32,388 nucleotides of DNA from an uncultured Paracoccus sp. (lineage in GTDB: Bacteria > Pseudomonadota > Alphaproteobacteria > Rhodobacterales > Rhodobacteraceae): contig NZ_CAMEFG010000042.1 in assembly GCF_945915435.1 (NCBI RefSeq), positions 1 to 32,388 of the forward strand. Reading direction: 5' to 3'. The notes under the pieces were generated by a model that saw only the letters and a program-made list of their open reading frames with translations, did no database searches and was not told where the DNA came from. The position numbers and the translations under genes are program-made. This document shows positions 1-8,562 of the stretch, one piece after another; within the stretch, counting starts at the first letter, position 1, and every line of letters starts with the position of its first letter.

Positions 1-1107
1 CAGGAACAGCAGCAGGACGAACGCCAGGCGCAGGTCAGCATGGACGACCAGTCCGACGAGGAAATGGTCGACGAGGCCGAGGCCTCGGACGCCGACACGC
101 CGCCCGACCTGCCCCCGCCGGTCAGCGAGGCCAGCGCCGATTACAAGGTCTTTACCCAGGCCTATGACGAGGAAATCCTGGCCGAGGAACTGGCCGACAC
201 CGCCGAGCTGGAACGGCTGCGCGCCTATCTGGACAAGCAGCTCGAACCCCTGCGGGGCGCGGTCAGCCGCCTTGCCAACAAGCTGCAACGCCGCCTTCAG
301 GCCCAGCAGAACCGCAGTTGGGAATTCGACAAGGAAGAGGGCGTTCTGGACGCCGGGCGCCTTGCCCGCGTGGTCGCCAATCCGACGACGCCCCTGTCCT
401 TCAAGGTCGAGAAGGACACCGAATTCCGCGACACCGTGGTGACGCTGCTGATCGACAACTCGGGGTCCATGCGGGGCCGTCCGATCTCGATTGCCGCGAT
501 TTGCGCCGACGTGCTGGCGCGCACGCTGGAACGCTGCCAGGTCAAGGTCGAGATCCTGGGCTTCACCACCCGCGCCTGGAAAGGCGGGCAAAGCCGCGAG
601 CAATGGCTGGCGGCGGGGCGCCCCGCCGGTCCCGGCAGGCTCAACGACCTGCGCCACATCATCTACAAGGGGGCCGATGCGCCCTGGCGCCGGGCGCGTC
701 CGAACCTTGGGCTGATGATGAAGGAAGGGCTGCTGAAGGAAAACATCGACGGCGAGGCGCTGGAATGGGCGCATCGCCGCATGGTCCGGCGGCACGAGGC
801 GCGCAAGATCCTGATGGTGATCTCGGACGGGGCGCCGGTGGACGATTCAACCCTGTCGGTCAATCCGGCGAACTATCTGGAACGTCACCTGCGCGACGTG
901 ATCGCGATGGTCGAAAAGCGCCGCCAGGTCGAGTTGCTGGCGATCGGCATCGGCCATGACGTGACGCGCTACTACGAACGCGCGGTCACGATCACCGATG
1001 TCGAACAGCTTGCCGGCGCCATGACCGAACAGCTTGCCGCCCTGTTCGAATCGGACCCGCGCAAGCGCGCGCGGGCGCTTGGCGGGGTCATGCGGCGTCT
1101 CGGTTAG
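1..1107 (+). CDS. cobT: Cobaltochelatase subunit CobT, C-terminal part
   Basis: CobT is the AAA+-associated, VWA-containing subunit of the aerobic CobNST cobaltochelatase, which inserts cobalt into hydrogenobyrinate a,c-diamide in the cytoplasm. The frame is open from base 1, so the gene is cut by the window edge; 368 codons are visible and the first internal ATG at 40 is not the true start. The visible part begins with a Gln/Asp/Glu-rich acidic linker, typical of the middle of CobT. It continues into a von Willebrand A domain with a MIDAS motif (D-N-S-G-S-M, first Asp at visible residue 152) and a later SDGAP motif. Full-length family members are about 600 residues or more, so the N-terminal half lies upstream. 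It is probably co-oriented with pepP, which starts 52 bases later. Confidence 0.95.
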   Translation, partial: QEQQQDERQAQVSMDDQSDEEMVDEAEASDADTPPDLPPPVSEASADYKVFTQAYDEEILAEELADTAELERLRAYLDKQLEPLRGAVSRLANKLQRRLQAQQNRSWEFDKEEGVLDAGRLARVVANPTTPLSFKVEKDTEFRDTVVTLLIDNSGSMRGRPISIAAICADVLARTLERCQVKVEILGFTTRAWKGGQSREQWLAAGRPAGPGRLNDLRHIIYKGADAPWRRARPNLGLMMKEGLLKENIDGEALEWAHRRMVRRHEARKILMVISDGAPVDDSTLSVNPANYLERHLRDVIAMVEKRRQVELLAIGIGHDVTRYYERAVTITDVEQLAGAMTEQLAALFESDPRKRARALGGVMRRLG

Positions 1108-1159
1108 GCTCTGGACAGCACCGGCCCGGCGACGGATAGTCCCCGCCGGAGGTGCCCAG

Positions 1160-2977
1160 ATGGCCGACGACGCATTGCAAGGTTTCACCGTTCAGTCCCG
1201 CCCGCAGGACGGCCCGCCCCGTCTGGCCGCATTGCGCGCGCAGATGCAGGCGCGCGGCTTCGACGCCTTTCTCGTTCCCCGCGCGGATGCGCATCAGGGC
1301 GAATATGTCACCGACCGCGACGCGCGGTTGCGCTGGCTGACGGGGTTTTCGGGCAGCGCGGGCCATGCCATCGTCACCCAGGACCGGGCGGGGGTCTTCG
1401 TCGACGGGCGCTATCGCGTGCAGGTCAAGGCCGAGGTCGACCTGACCCATTTCACCCCCGTCGACTGGCCCGAAACCTCGCTGGCAGCATGGCTGCGCGA
1501 AGCCCTGCCGAATGGCGGGCGCGCGGCTTACGACCCCTGGCTGATGACGCGCCAGCAGTTGCGCCAGATCGGCAAGGCGCTGGAAGGAAGCGGGATCACG
1601 CTGACGCCTTCGGAAAACCTGGTCGATCTGGTCTGGACCGACCGCCCCGCACCCAGTCCCGGCCCGGTGCGGCTGCATGACGATGCGCTGGCCGGGCGCA
1701 CGGCGGCGCAGAAACGCGCCGATCTGGCGGCTGAACTGTCCCGCGCGGGGCAAGCCGCAACCGTCCTGACGCTGGCCGATTCCATCGCCTGGCTGCTGAA
1801 CATCCGCGGGATGGACCTGCCGCGCAACCCGGTCGTGCAGGGCTTTGCCATCGTGGGTGACAAAGGCGCGGTCCGGCTGTTCACCGACCCCGGCAAGTTC
1901 GGTCCCGATCTGCGCGCCGCGCTGGATATCGCGATCCTGCCCGAGGCAGACCTGCCCGCCGCCCTGCGCGCCCTGCCCGGCCCCGTCCGCCTGGACCCCG
2001 CGACCGCCCCCGAGGCGATCTTTGCGCTGGTCGAGGAAAGCGGCACCCCCATCGCCGAGGCCCCCGACCCCGTGATCCTGCCCAAGGCCATCAAGAACGG
2101 CGCCGAGATCGCGGGCATGCGCGCCGCCCATCTGCGCGACGCCGTTGCGATGGTCCAACTGCTGGCCTGGCTGGATGCGCAGCCGGTGGGCGCGCTGGAC
2201 GAAATCGCGGTCGTGCGCAAGCTGGAAGGGCTGCGCCGCGCGCAGGGTGCCCATGACATCAGCTTCGACACGATCAGCGCCACCGGGCCGAACGGGGCGA
2301 TCACCCATTACCGGGTCGATGAGAACTCGAACCGCCCGGTCCGGGACGGGGACCTGCTGCTGCTGGATTCGGGCGGGCAATACCGCGACGGCACCACCGA
2401 CATCACGCGCACCATTCCCATCGGCAGCCCGCCCGGCGACCGTGCCTTGCCTTATACGCTGGTGCTGCGGGGGATGATCCAGCTTTCCCGCCTGCGCTTT
2501 CCGCGCGGGGTGGCGGGCAGCCATATCGACGCGGTGGCCCGCGCGCCCTTGTGGACGGCGGGGCTGGATTTCGACCACGGGACCGGCCACGGCGTCGGCG
2601 CGGCGCTTTGCGTGCATGAAGGCCCCGCGCGGATCTCGCGCCTGTCCGACACCCCCTTGCAGCCCGGCATGATCCTGTCGAACGAGCCGGGCTATTACCG
2701 CGAGGGCGCCTTTGGCATCAGGATCGAGAACCTGCTGGCCGTCATCCCCGCCGATAGCCCCGACGGGCGCGACATGCTGGGGTTCGAGACGCTGACGCTG
2801 GTGCCCATCGACACCCGGCTGGTGGACGGAACGCTGCTGACGTTGGCCGAAATCGGCTGGCTGGACGATTATCACCGCCGGGTGCAGGGCAGCCTGTCGC
2901 CGCTGCTGGACGATGATGAAACACGCGCCTGGCTGGAACGCGCCACCGCCCCGCTGACCCTGTCTTCGACGGTCTGA
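1160..2977 (+). CDS. pepP: Xaa-Pro aminopeptidase, long aminopeptidase P type
   Basis: This metallopeptidase of the M24 (pita-bread) family removes an N-terminal residue preceding proline, probably in the cytoplasm. The product is 605 residues, matching the three-domain long aminopeptidase P form rather than the roughly 440-residue E. coli PepP. Two creatinase-like N-terminal domains precede the catalytic domain. Metal-ligand motifs are intact: DSGGQYRDGTTD (Asp 403 and Asp 414), HGTGHGVG with the catalytic-region histidines, NEPGYY and RIENL. The frame is open further upstream, but ATG 1160 is preceded by GGAGG at 1148-1152 with 7-base spacing, which decides the start. It has no signal peptide. 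It is convergent with the DUF475 gene, 15 bases away. Confidence 0.93.
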   Translation: MADDALQGFTVQSRPQDGPPRLAALRAQMQARGFDAFLVPRADAHQGEYVTDRDARLRWLTGFSGSAGHAIVTQDRAGVFVDGRYRVQVKAEVDLTHFTPVDWPETSLAAWLREALPNGGRAAYDPWLMTRQQLRQIGKALEGSGITLTPSENLVDLVWTDRPAPSPGPVRLHDDALAGRTAAQKRADLAAELSRAGQAATVLTLADSIAWLLNIRGMDLPRNPVVQGFAIVGDKGAVRLFTDPGKFGPDLRAALDIAILPEADLPAALRALPGPVRLDPATAPEAIFALVEESGTPIAEAPDPVILPKAIKNGAEIAGMRAAHLRDAVAMVQLLAWLDAQPVGALDEIAVVRKLEGLRRAQGAHDISFDTISATGPNGAITHYRVDENSNRPVRDGDLLLLDSGGQYRDGTTDITRTIPIGSPPGDRALPYTLVLRGMIQLSRLRFPRGVAGSHIDAVARAPLWTAGLDFDHGTGHGVGAALCVHEGPARISRLSDTPLQPGMILSNEPGYYREGAFGIRIENLLAVIPADSPDGRDMLGFETLTLVPIDTRLVDGTLLTLAEIGWLDDYHRRVQGSLSPLLDDDETRAWLERATAPLTLSSTV

Positions 2978-2980
2978 GTC

Positions 2981-2994
2981 GAACCGGGCGGTTC
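2981..2994. terminator. Small hairpin between convergent genes
   Basis: Arms GAACC and GGTTC flank a four-base loop between the stop of pepP and the stop of the DUF475 gene. There is no U-tract, and the stem is only 5 bp. It is a weak candidate for a shared 3' end structure. Confidence 0.25.
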
Positions 2995-4054
2995 AGTGCT
3001 GATGGGGCACCAGCCCCGGATGCCGCTTGCGCCAGAGGATCGAGTTGACCAGCGCAACGCCGATGAAGCTGGCGCCCAGAAGGCCGGTCACGGCCTCGGG
3101 GACATGGTGCAGGGTCTGGATGAACATGATGACCGACAGCACCAGCACCGACCAGAAAGCCCCGTGTTCCAGATAGCGGAACTGCGCCAGCGTGCCCTTT
3201 TCGACCAGCATGATCGTCATCGAGCGCACGAACATCGCCCCCACGCCAAGCCCGATGGCGATCAGGAACAGGTTGTGGGTCAGCGCGAAGGCCCCGATCA
3301 CCCCGTCGAAGCTGAAGGAGGCGTCCAGCACCTCAAGGTAGAGAAATCCGCCCAGTCCCGAGCGCGCCACGTCGCTGGTCGAGGTGCTTTCGTTCCACCT
3401 GTCCAGCACATGGCCCAGCGCATCGACCAGCAGATAGGTCACGATCCCCCAGATGGCCGAACTGATGAAAACCAGCCCATCCTCGGCAGGCAGGAACTGG
3501 ATGACCACCAGGACCGCGATCAGCACGACGCCCACGGCAATGCCCGAAATCGCGCCAAGCCAGCGAAAGGCGGTCTCGACCCCCGGCACCCAGTCCACCG
3601 CCTTGTCCTGATCCAGGAAAAAGCGCAGCGCGACCAGCATCAGGAACGATCCGCCAAAGGCCGCGATGGGCAGGTGGGCGTCATGGATGATGCGCGAATA
3701 TTCGTCGGGACGGCTGGCGGCCAGCACCACGGCCTCCCACGGGTTGACGTGGGCGGCGATCACGACGATCAGCAGCGGAAAGACGATCCGCATGCCGAAA
3801 ACGGCGATCACGATCCCCCAGGTCAGGAAGCGATGCTGCCAGACCGGCGTCATGGTCCGCAACTTCTGCGCATTCACGATGGAATTGTCGAAGCTGAGCG
3901 AGATTTCCAGCACCGCAAGCACCGCCGCGATGAACAGGAAGGTCAGCACGCCGCTAAGGTTGCGCTCATATTCCCAGCCGACGAAACCGGCCAGCACCAG
4001 ACCCGCGACCGTCACGATCAGCGGCCATTTCATATAGGAAAGAACGGATTTCAT
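2993..4054 (-). CDS. DUF475 / TerC-like integral membrane protein
   Basis: A 353-residue polytopic inner-membrane protein with about nine hydrophobic segments. It carries the duplicated acidic signature of the TerC superfamily: ISLSFDN near residues 51-57 and LDASFSFDG near 243-251, each inside a membrane helix with upstream Glu or Asp. TerC-like proteins are linked to metal ion (mainly manganese) export or tellurite resistance; the DUF475 branch has no settled substrate, so metal transport here is inference. The start is ATG 4054, with AGGA about 6 bases upstream; a longer frame to 4150 adds a non-hydrophobic tail without a clear ribosome site. It is divergent from the PhnM-like gene, with 150 bases between the starts. 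Confidence 0.85.
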   Translation of the reverse strand: MKSVLSYMKWPLIVTVAGLVLAGFVGWEYERNLSGVLTFLFIAAVLAVLEISLSFDNSIVNAQKLRTMTPVWQHRFLTWGIVIAVFGMRIVFPLLIVVIAAHVNPWEAVVLAASRPDEYSRIIHDAHLPIAAFGGSFLMLVALRFFLDQDKAVDWVPGVETAFRWLGAISGIAVGVVLIAVLVVIQFLPAEDGLVFISSAIWGIVTYLLVDALGHVLDRWNESTSTSDVARSGLGGFLYLEVLDASFSFDGVIGAFALTHNLFLIAIGLGVGAMFVRSMTIMLVEKGTLAQFRYLEHGAFWSVLVLSVIMFIQTLHHVPEAVTGLLGASFIGVALVNSILWRKRHPGLVPHQH

Positions 4055-4204
4055 GGCGGTCCTGTCAGGGGAATCGATCTGGCCCCATCTGATATGCCCG
4101 CCCATTGGGGCGCACAAGTCCCGTGCGGCGATCATCCGCCTGTCACCCATGTTTCACAAGCCGCAGGCATGATCGGCGGCACCCCCAAAGGCCGGGACAA
4201 ACCC

Positions 4205-5341
4205 ATGATGCGTCTGCTTCCCCCCTTGCGCCTGACCGGCGCAACCATCCTGCGCGAAGGCGAGTTGCGCCAGCGCTCGGTCGCCATCGTCCGGGGCCGG
4301 ATCGCGAAAGGCCCGCTGCCCGCTGTCGATCTGAGCGGCTACCTGATCCTGCCGGGCCTGATCGACATGCTGGCCGAGATTCCCGCCCCCGGCCACGGCT
4401 GTCCGGCGCAGCGTATCCATCTGGCGGGGTCGCGCGCGGCGGCGGCGGGCATCACCACCTGCTGGGCCGCGGCCCCCTTCGGCTGGCCCGGCAGCGTCGA
4501 GGACCCCGCCCATGCCGCAGGGCTGCTGGCCGCCACCGCCTCCAGCACGGGCCCCGTCGACATACGCCCCGCCCTGCGGATCGAGGTCTCGCGCAGCGAC
4601 CAGACCGCCGCGATCCTGCAATTGCTGGCCCGCCACCGCCCGCCGCTGGTCTATTTCCAGAACCGGCACGAGACGCTGGCGGCAATACGCGCCGGCGATC
4701 CCTTGCGCTTTGGCGAAAGCGCGGCGCGGATCGGGCTGGACGGCGGCAGGCTTGGCGCGCTGCTCGATCACGACGCCGAAACCCGCCGCGCCCTGCCCCG
4801 CCACCTCTGCAGCCTGGCCGAGCGGATGGATGCAATGGGCATCCTCTACGGCAGTCTGGACGACCCGCGCGGCGACATACGCGAGACATATTCGATGATC
4901 GGCGCCCGCATCGCCGCCTGTCCTGCCAGCTTCGCCGCCGCCGCCGCGGGCAGCGCCGCGGGCAGCCCCGTCCTGCTTTCGCCCGAGGACAGCGGGCTGG
5001 CCCGCGACATCCTGCGCGCGGATCTCTGCACAGCGATGGTGTCGCGCGGCAGGCCGGATGCGCTTTGCCAGCGCATCCTGGGGCTTTGCGGTCCCGAACT
5101 GGCCGGCCTTCCCCGTTTCTGGCCGCTGGTTTCCACCAACCCGGCCCGGATCATGGGGCTGGCCGACCGCGGCACGCTGGATTACGGGCGGCGCGCCGAC
5201 CTGGTGATCGTCAACCGCGCCACCCTTGCCATCGAGGCGACGATCCGCGCCGGGCAACTGGTCTGGATCACCGGCGGAGCATTGGAACGCTTCCGCCGCG
5301 CCAAGGCGGAATTCGCCGCCCTGCCGGTCGCCGCCGAATAG
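4205..5341 (+). CDS. PhnM-like amidohydrolase lacking metal-binding motifs (probable pseudoenzyme)
   Basis: The 378-residue product resembles PhnM, the alpha-D-ribose 1-methylphosphonate 5-triphosphate diphosphatase of the C-P lyase pathway, in overall layout. It has an N-terminal urease-type beta sandwich, LSGYLILPGLID near residues 39-50, AAGITT after it, then YGSLDDP, and the late STNPARIMGL...RGTLDYGRRADLVIVN block. The metal ligands expected from the family are missing. The HxD after PGL(I/V) reads M-L-A-E; the SHDD motif reads SLDD; the GAPN...GGS and SDYYP loops read SPED and SRGRP. The reading frame is intact and codon use matches its neighbours, so it is not an obvious decayed gene. 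No phn genes are nearby. The start is ATG 4205 (Met-Met), with only a weak ribosome site; ATG 4169 is an alternative. Confidence 0.75.
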   Translation: MMRLLPPLRLTGATILREGELRQRSVAIVRGRIAKGPLPAVDLSGYLILPGLIDMLAEIPAPGHGCPAQRIHLAGSRAAAAGITTCWAAAPFGWPGSVEDPAHAAGLLAATASSTGPVDIRPALRIEVSRSDQTAAILQLLARHRPPLVYFQNRHETLAAIRAGDPLRFGESAARIGLDGGRLGALLDHDAETRRALPRHLCSLAERMDAMGILYGSLDDPRGDIRETYSMIGARIAACPASFAAAAAGSAAGSPVLLSPEDSGLARDILRADLCTAMVSRGRPDALCQRILGLCGPELAGLPRFWPLVSTNPARIMGLADRGTLDYGRRADLVIVNRATLAIEATIRAGQLVWITGGALERFRRAKAEFAALPVAAE

Positions 5342-5352
5342 GCGCCGCCAAT

Positions 5353-5384
5353 ATGAAAAAAGGCACCCTTGCGGGTGCCTTTCG
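5353..5384 (-). terminator. Rho-independent terminator of csbD-like gene, possibly bidirectional
   Basis: A perfect 10-bp stem (AAAGGCACCC / GGGTGCCTTT, 5359-5368 and 5373-5382) encloses a four-base loop. Read on the minus strand it is followed by a run of U from the A-run at 5356-5361, so it best serves the csbD-like gene. It also lies just after the stop of the PhnM-like gene and could act on the plus strand with a shorter U-tract. Confidence 0.75.
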
Positions 5385-5406
5385 CGGCCATAGGGGGCCA
5401 AGCCGT

Positions 5407-5610
5407 TCAGGGTTCGTGACGGCGGGCGAAATCGTCGAGGTTTCTTTCCACCTCTTCCTTGGTCCAGCCGTATTTCTCTTGCAGCTTGCCGGCCAGCTTG
5501 TCCTTCTTGCCAGCAATCTGGGTCAGGTCGTCATCCGTCAGGTCGCCCCATTTTTCCTTGACCGAGCCTTTGACCTGTTCCCATTTGCCTTCGATAATAT
5601 CCCAGTTCAT
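5407..5610 (-). CDS. CsbD-family stress protein (YjbJ-like)
   Basis: A 67-residue, highly charged soluble protein that matches the CsbD/YjbJ family over its whole length. It opens MNWDIIEGKWEQ, then VKEKWGDLTDDDL and IAGKKDKLAGKLQ, and ends with a YGWTKEE segment. Family members are abundant general-stress proteins of unknown biochemical function. ATG 5610 has AGAGGA upstream at good spacing. The gene stands alone, with its own terminator immediately downstream. Confidence 0.9.
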   Translation of the reverse strand: MNWDIIEGKWEQVKGSVKEKWGDLTDDDLTQIAGKKDKLAGKLQEKYGWTKEEVERNLDDFARRHEP

Positions 5611-5666
5611 CGAATCATCCTCTGGTTCGTTGACATTCGCAGGTTCAACGTCAGCGGGCGCGGCAA

Positions 5667-5681
5667 GGTTCCGACGGAACC
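5667..5681 (-). terminator. Short hairpin after the hydroxyacid dehydrogenase gene
   Basis: A perfect inverted repeat GGTTCC-GAC-GGAACC lies 3 bases after the dehydrogenase stop codon. On the minus strand it is followed by only two U residues, so it is a weak terminator or RNA-stabilising end. Confidence 0.35.
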
Positions 5682-5684
5682 GGC

Positions 5685-6638
5685 TCAGGCAACGCGGTCG
5701 GGCAGGTTCCGGCCCTCGGCAAAGGCGATCAGGTTGTCCAGCGCACGGCTGGCCATCGCGGTGCGCGATTCTTCGGTCGCGGTGCCAAGATGGGGCAGCA
5801 GGGTGACGTTGGGCAGGGCCTTGAGCGCGTCGGGCACGACAGGCTCGCGTTCATAGACGTCCAGCCCCGCCCCGGCGATCGCCCCGCGTTCCAGCGCGTG
5901 GATCAGCGCGGCCTCGTCCACCACATCGCCGCGCGCGATGTTGACGATATGGCCCGCGCGCCCCAGCCGCTCCAGCTCGGTCGCGCCGATCAGGTGGCGG
6001 GTGCCAGCGCCGCCGGGAACCGCGACGACCGCGAAATTGCATTGCGACAGCATGTCATGCAGGTCGGGGATCTGCTCGGCCGGGAAGTCCAGCGCGCTGA
6101 CGGCCGAGCGGTTGTAGAACACCACCCGCATGTCGAAACCGAAATGGCAGCGCCGCGCGATGGCCTTGCCGATCCGGCCCATGCCGATGATGCCGACCGT
6201 CTTGCCGCTGACATGGGTGCCCAGAAGCTGCGTGGGCTGCCAGCCTTCCCACTTTCCGGCGCGGACCAGCCTTTCACCCTCGCCCGCGCGGCGGGCGGTC
6301 ATCAGAAGCAGGGTCATCGCGATATCGGCGGTCGAGTTGGTGACGACCTCGGGCGTATTCGTCACCGCAACCCCGGCGGCGCGGGCGGCCTCGATGTCGA
6401 TATGGTTGAAGCCCGCGCCGAAATTCGCCAGCAGCTTGCAGCGGATCCCCTGTTGCGCAAAGGCGGCCTTGTCGAAACCATCGCCAAGCGTCGGCATGAC
6501 CAGGTCGTAATCCATCAGCGCCCGCGCCGCATCAGCCGGGGACAGGCCCGGCGAATCGGGCAGGAAGGTCGCGTCGAATCGGGCCGAGATCAGGCTTTCG
6601 GCCGCCTGCGTCATGCGCCGGGTGACAAGCAGTTTCAT
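5685..6638 (-). CDS. D-isomer-specific 2-hydroxyacid dehydrogenase (glyoxylate/hydroxypyruvate reductase-like)
   Basis: This 317-residue NAD(P)-dependent enzyme reversibly reduces a 2-keto acid. Glyoxylate or hydroxypyruvate is likely, from similarity to the GyaR/GhrB branch, but the substrate is inferred. The Rossmann motif GMGRIG is at 152-157, and the catalytic triad residues are visible as Arg 236 (NIARGD), Glu 265 (VYEREP) and His 283 (LLPHLGT). ATG 6638 overlaps the csaA stop codon by one base (TGATG), with AAGGA about 9 bases upstream inside csaA, indicating translational coupling. A TTG at 6641 is the only longer start nearby. It is the last gene of the ybjN-proC-csaA run. Confidence 0.88.
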   Translation of the reverse strand: MKLLVTRRMTQAAESLISARFDATFLPDSPGLSPADAARALMDYDLVMPTLGDGFDKAAFAQQGIRCKLLANFGAGFNHIDIEAARAAGVAVTNTPEVVTNSTADIAMTLLLMTARRAGEGERLVRAGKWEGWQPTQLLGTHVSGKTVGIIGMGRIGKAIARRCHFGFDMRVVFYNRSAVSALDFPAEQIPDLHDMLSQCNFAVVAVPGGAGTRHLIGATELERLGRAGHIVNIARGDVVDEAALIHALERGAIAGAGLDVYEREPVVPDALKALPNVTLLPHLGTATEESRTAMASRALDNLIAFAEGRNLPDRVA

Positions 6639-6970
6639 CAATACATCCTTCCGCCCAGTGGAACATCATGATCGGGGGCCAGCAAAACGACCTCGCCATC
6701 CGCGTCGGGGGCGCCCAGGACCAGCACTTCGGACATGAACGGCCCGATCTGGCGCGGCGGGAAGTTCACCACCGCCAGCACCTGCCGCCCGATCAGCGAT
6801 TCGATGGTATAATGCCGCGTGATCTGGGCCGAGCTTTTGCGTTCCCCGATCTGCGGGCCGAAGTCGATCCACAGCTTGAAGGCGGGCTTGCGCGCCTGCG
6901 CGAACGGCTCGGCCCGAAGGATGCGCCCGACGCGGATATCGACGGCGGCGAAGTCGTCGTAAGAGATCAC
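6638..6970 (-). CDS. csaA: CsaA-type tRNA-binding / chaperone-like protein
   Basis: A 110-residue single OB-fold protein of the CsaA/YgjH family, related to the C-terminal tRNA-binding domain of bacterial MetRS and Trbp111. Family hallmarks are present: VDIRVGRI near the start, KPAFKLWIDFG, KSSAQIT, VVNFPPRQIG and SEVLVLG. CsaA of Bacillus has been described as an export-related chaperone that also binds tRNA; the role here is not known. Translation starts at GTG 6970, which overlaps the proC stop as GTGA, so the two are coupled. Confidence 0.9.
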   Translation of the reverse strand: MISYDDFAAVDIRVGRILRAEPFAQARKPAFKLWIDFGPQIGERKSSAQITRHYTIESLIGRQVLAVVNFPPRQIGPFMSEVLVLGAPDADGEVVLLAPDHDVPLGGRMY

Positions 6971-7782
6971 GATTTGCGCCCCAACTCGCGCCCCCGTTCG
7001 GCGGCGGCGGCGACGGTGCGGCGCATCAGCGGCGGCAGGCCGTCGGCTTCGTCCATCAACTGGCGCAGCCCGGCCTCGGTCGTGCCTGCGGGCGAGGTCA
7101 CCTGACGGCGCAGTTCCGACGGGTGATCGTCGCGGGCAACGGCCAGCGCGCCCGCACCCGCCACGGTCGCGCGGGCCAGTTGCAGCGCCATGTCGGCGGG
7201 CAGGCCCTCGGCCTCGGCGGCGGCGGCCAGCGCCTCGATCATGTGAAAGACATAGGCCGGACCGGACCCCGAAACGGCGGTCACGGCGTCGATCTGGTCC
7301 TCGGCCTGCAGGCGGACGACGGCGCCGACCGCGCCCATCAACTGCGCGGCCAGGTCCATCTGCGCAGGCCCGGCCTTGGCATTTCCGACGATGGCCGAAA
7401 TCCCCTGCCCGATGGCCGCGGGCGTGTTCGGCATCGCGCGCACCACCGGCGCATTGGGAAAGGCGCGTTCGTAATCGGCGATGGTGACGCCCGCGGCAAC
7501 CGAGACGACCAGCGTATCGCCCCGGTCGTAGGCTTGCAGCACCGGCAGGACGTTTTCCATCATCTGCGGCTTGACCGCGATCACCAGCACGGCGGGATCA
7601 ACGGGCAGATCGTCGTTGAAGCGCACCCCGCGGCCGACGAAATCCTGCCGGGGGTTGGGGTCGATCACGCCCGCGCATTCGGGCTGCAAGCCGCGATCCA
7701 GCCAGCCTTGCAGCAGCGCGCCGCCCATGTTTCCACAACCGACCAGCACGATTCCGCGATCGTTCAGCGCCGCAAGCTCCAT
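6967..7782 (-). CDS. proC: Pyrroline-5-carboxylate reductase
   Basis: It catalyses the last step of proline synthesis, NAD(P)H-dependent reduction of 1-pyrroline-5-carboxylate. The product is 271 residues, normal for the family. An N-terminal Rossmann motif (GCGNMG at 15-20) is followed by VIAVKPQ, then the helical dimer domain with AVSGSGPAYVF and the substrate-loop signature TSPAGTTEAGL. ATG 7782 has a purine-rich ribosome site (ACAGGGG) directly upstream; a longer frame to 7842 lacks family-like sequence. It follows ybjN by 28 bases and overlaps csaA. Confidence 0.95.
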   Translation of the reverse strand: MELAALNDRGIVLVGCGNMGGALLQGWLDRGLQPECAGVIDPNPRQDFVGRGVRFNDDLPVDPAVLVIAVKPQMMENVLPVLQAYDRGDTLVVSVAAGVTIADYERAFPNAPVVRAMPNTPAAIGQGISAIVGNAKAGPAQMDLAAQLMGAVGAVVRLQAEDQIDAVTAVSGSGPAYVFHMIEALAAAAEAEGLPADMALQLARATVAGAGALAVARDDHPSELRRQVTSPAGTTEAGLRQLMDEADGLPPLMRRTVAAAAERGRELGRKS

Positions 7783-7810
7783 CCCCTGTCCCCCTGGATT
7801 CCCGTTGCCT

Positions 7811-8314
7811 CTAGGCCCTTCCGTAGGCTTCGGCCAGGGCAATGTCCAGCGCGGCGGCGGGTTCGGTATCGCCCCAGCACGCCAGTTGGAAGGACGGATA
7901 AAACCGTTCGCAGCCGCCGATGGCGGTGCGGATCATCTGGTCGATCTGCTCGGGCGAGGCCAGGGATTCGCCATTCAGGACAAGGCCGTAGCGCCAGACC
8001 ATCAGGCGCTGTTCGGCCCAATAGGTAAAGCCGCCGTCCCAGACCTGATCGTTCACCAGGTTCAGCAATTCGTAAAGCGCGGGCAGCCGCGCAGCAGGAG
8101 GGTCCATGTCGAAGGTGCAGACCAGCCGCAGCACCTCGTCGCGCGCCGACCATGCCAGCGTGATCGAATAGCTGCGCCATTGCCCTTCGACGGCCATCGC
8201 GATCTGGTCATCGGCCAGCCGGTCGAATTCCCATTCGTGATGGGTGGCGACGGTCTCGACGATGTCGATCGGGTGAATTTCATCGCTGTGGATGTAATGC
8301 TCAGGCTGCGCCAT
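7811..8314 (-). CDS. YbjN domain protein
   Basis: A 167-residue soluble protein of the YbjN family, which adopts a type III secretion chaperone-like fold and is annotated as a putative sensory-transduction regulator. It is a standard neighbour of proC in Rhodobacteraceae (from memory). Visible features are the acidic N-terminus with HPIDIVETV, the central FDMDPPAARLPALYELLNLVND helix region, and VWRYGL. ATG 8314 has AAGGGG upstream. As first gene of the run it probably carries the promoter for ybjN-proC-csaA-dehydrogenase. Its biochemical role is unknown. Confidence 0.85.
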   Translation of the reverse strand: MAQPEHYIHSDEIHPIDIVETVATHHEWEFDRLADDQIAMAVEGQWRSYSITLAWSARDEVLRLVCTFDMDPPAARLPALYELLNLVNDQVWDGGFTYWAEQRLMVWRYGLVLNGESLASPEQIDQMIRTAIGGCERFYPSFQLACWGDTEPAAALDIALAEAYGRA

Positions 8315-8369
8315 GACTGCCCCTTGCTGACTTGCGCCGGATCGCCCCGGCGGCTGCTGACCTCAATCT

Positions 8370-8389
8370 GTGGTAGGCGAGACTACCAC
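8370..8389. promoter_or_regulatory. Perfect inverted repeat between ybjN and cobC
   Basis: GTGGTAG and CTACCAC, spaced by six bases, form a perfect 7-bp dyad 56 bases upstream of the ybjN start and about 190 upstream of cobC. The position in a divergent promoter region and the dyad suggest an operator. No known regulator can be named from it. Confidence 0.45.
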
Positions 8390-8522
8390 CGGCGGTTCAC
8401 GCTTCTTCTCCATACAAGATATCGTGTGCCTGATCCCGACAAGAGTAAAGGCAATTTTAAGTGACAGTTGGTATCATCCACAACTTTCTGCATCCGCATC
8501 ATGCGCGGGCAAGGTGGGTTGA

Positions 8523-8562
8523 CCTTTCGCCAAGCGCATCGTTTCACGGGCGGGGCGAAAGG
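8523..8562 (+). promoter_or_regulatory. Long-range 9-bp hairpin in the cobC leader
   Basis: CCTTTCGCC (8523-8531) and GGCGAAAGG (8554-8562) are perfect inverted copies separated by 22 bases. The 3' arm ends 13 bases before the cobC ATG, next to its G-rich ribosome site. The fold could limit translation of cobC. It does not resemble a cobalamin riboswitch. Confidence 0.4.

Noticed and set aside
1088..2875. Very long open frame antisense to pepP
   Set aside because: High GC makes long shadow frames; its composition is Gln/Gly/Arg/Asp-rich with no domain, and the plus strand encodes a complete M24 peptidase.
2996..4204. Upstream extension of the PhnM-like frame through the DUF475 gene
   Set aside because: The extension is antisense to a clear membrane protein, has His/Gln/Asp-rich shadow composition, and the family-like sequence begins only at 4205.
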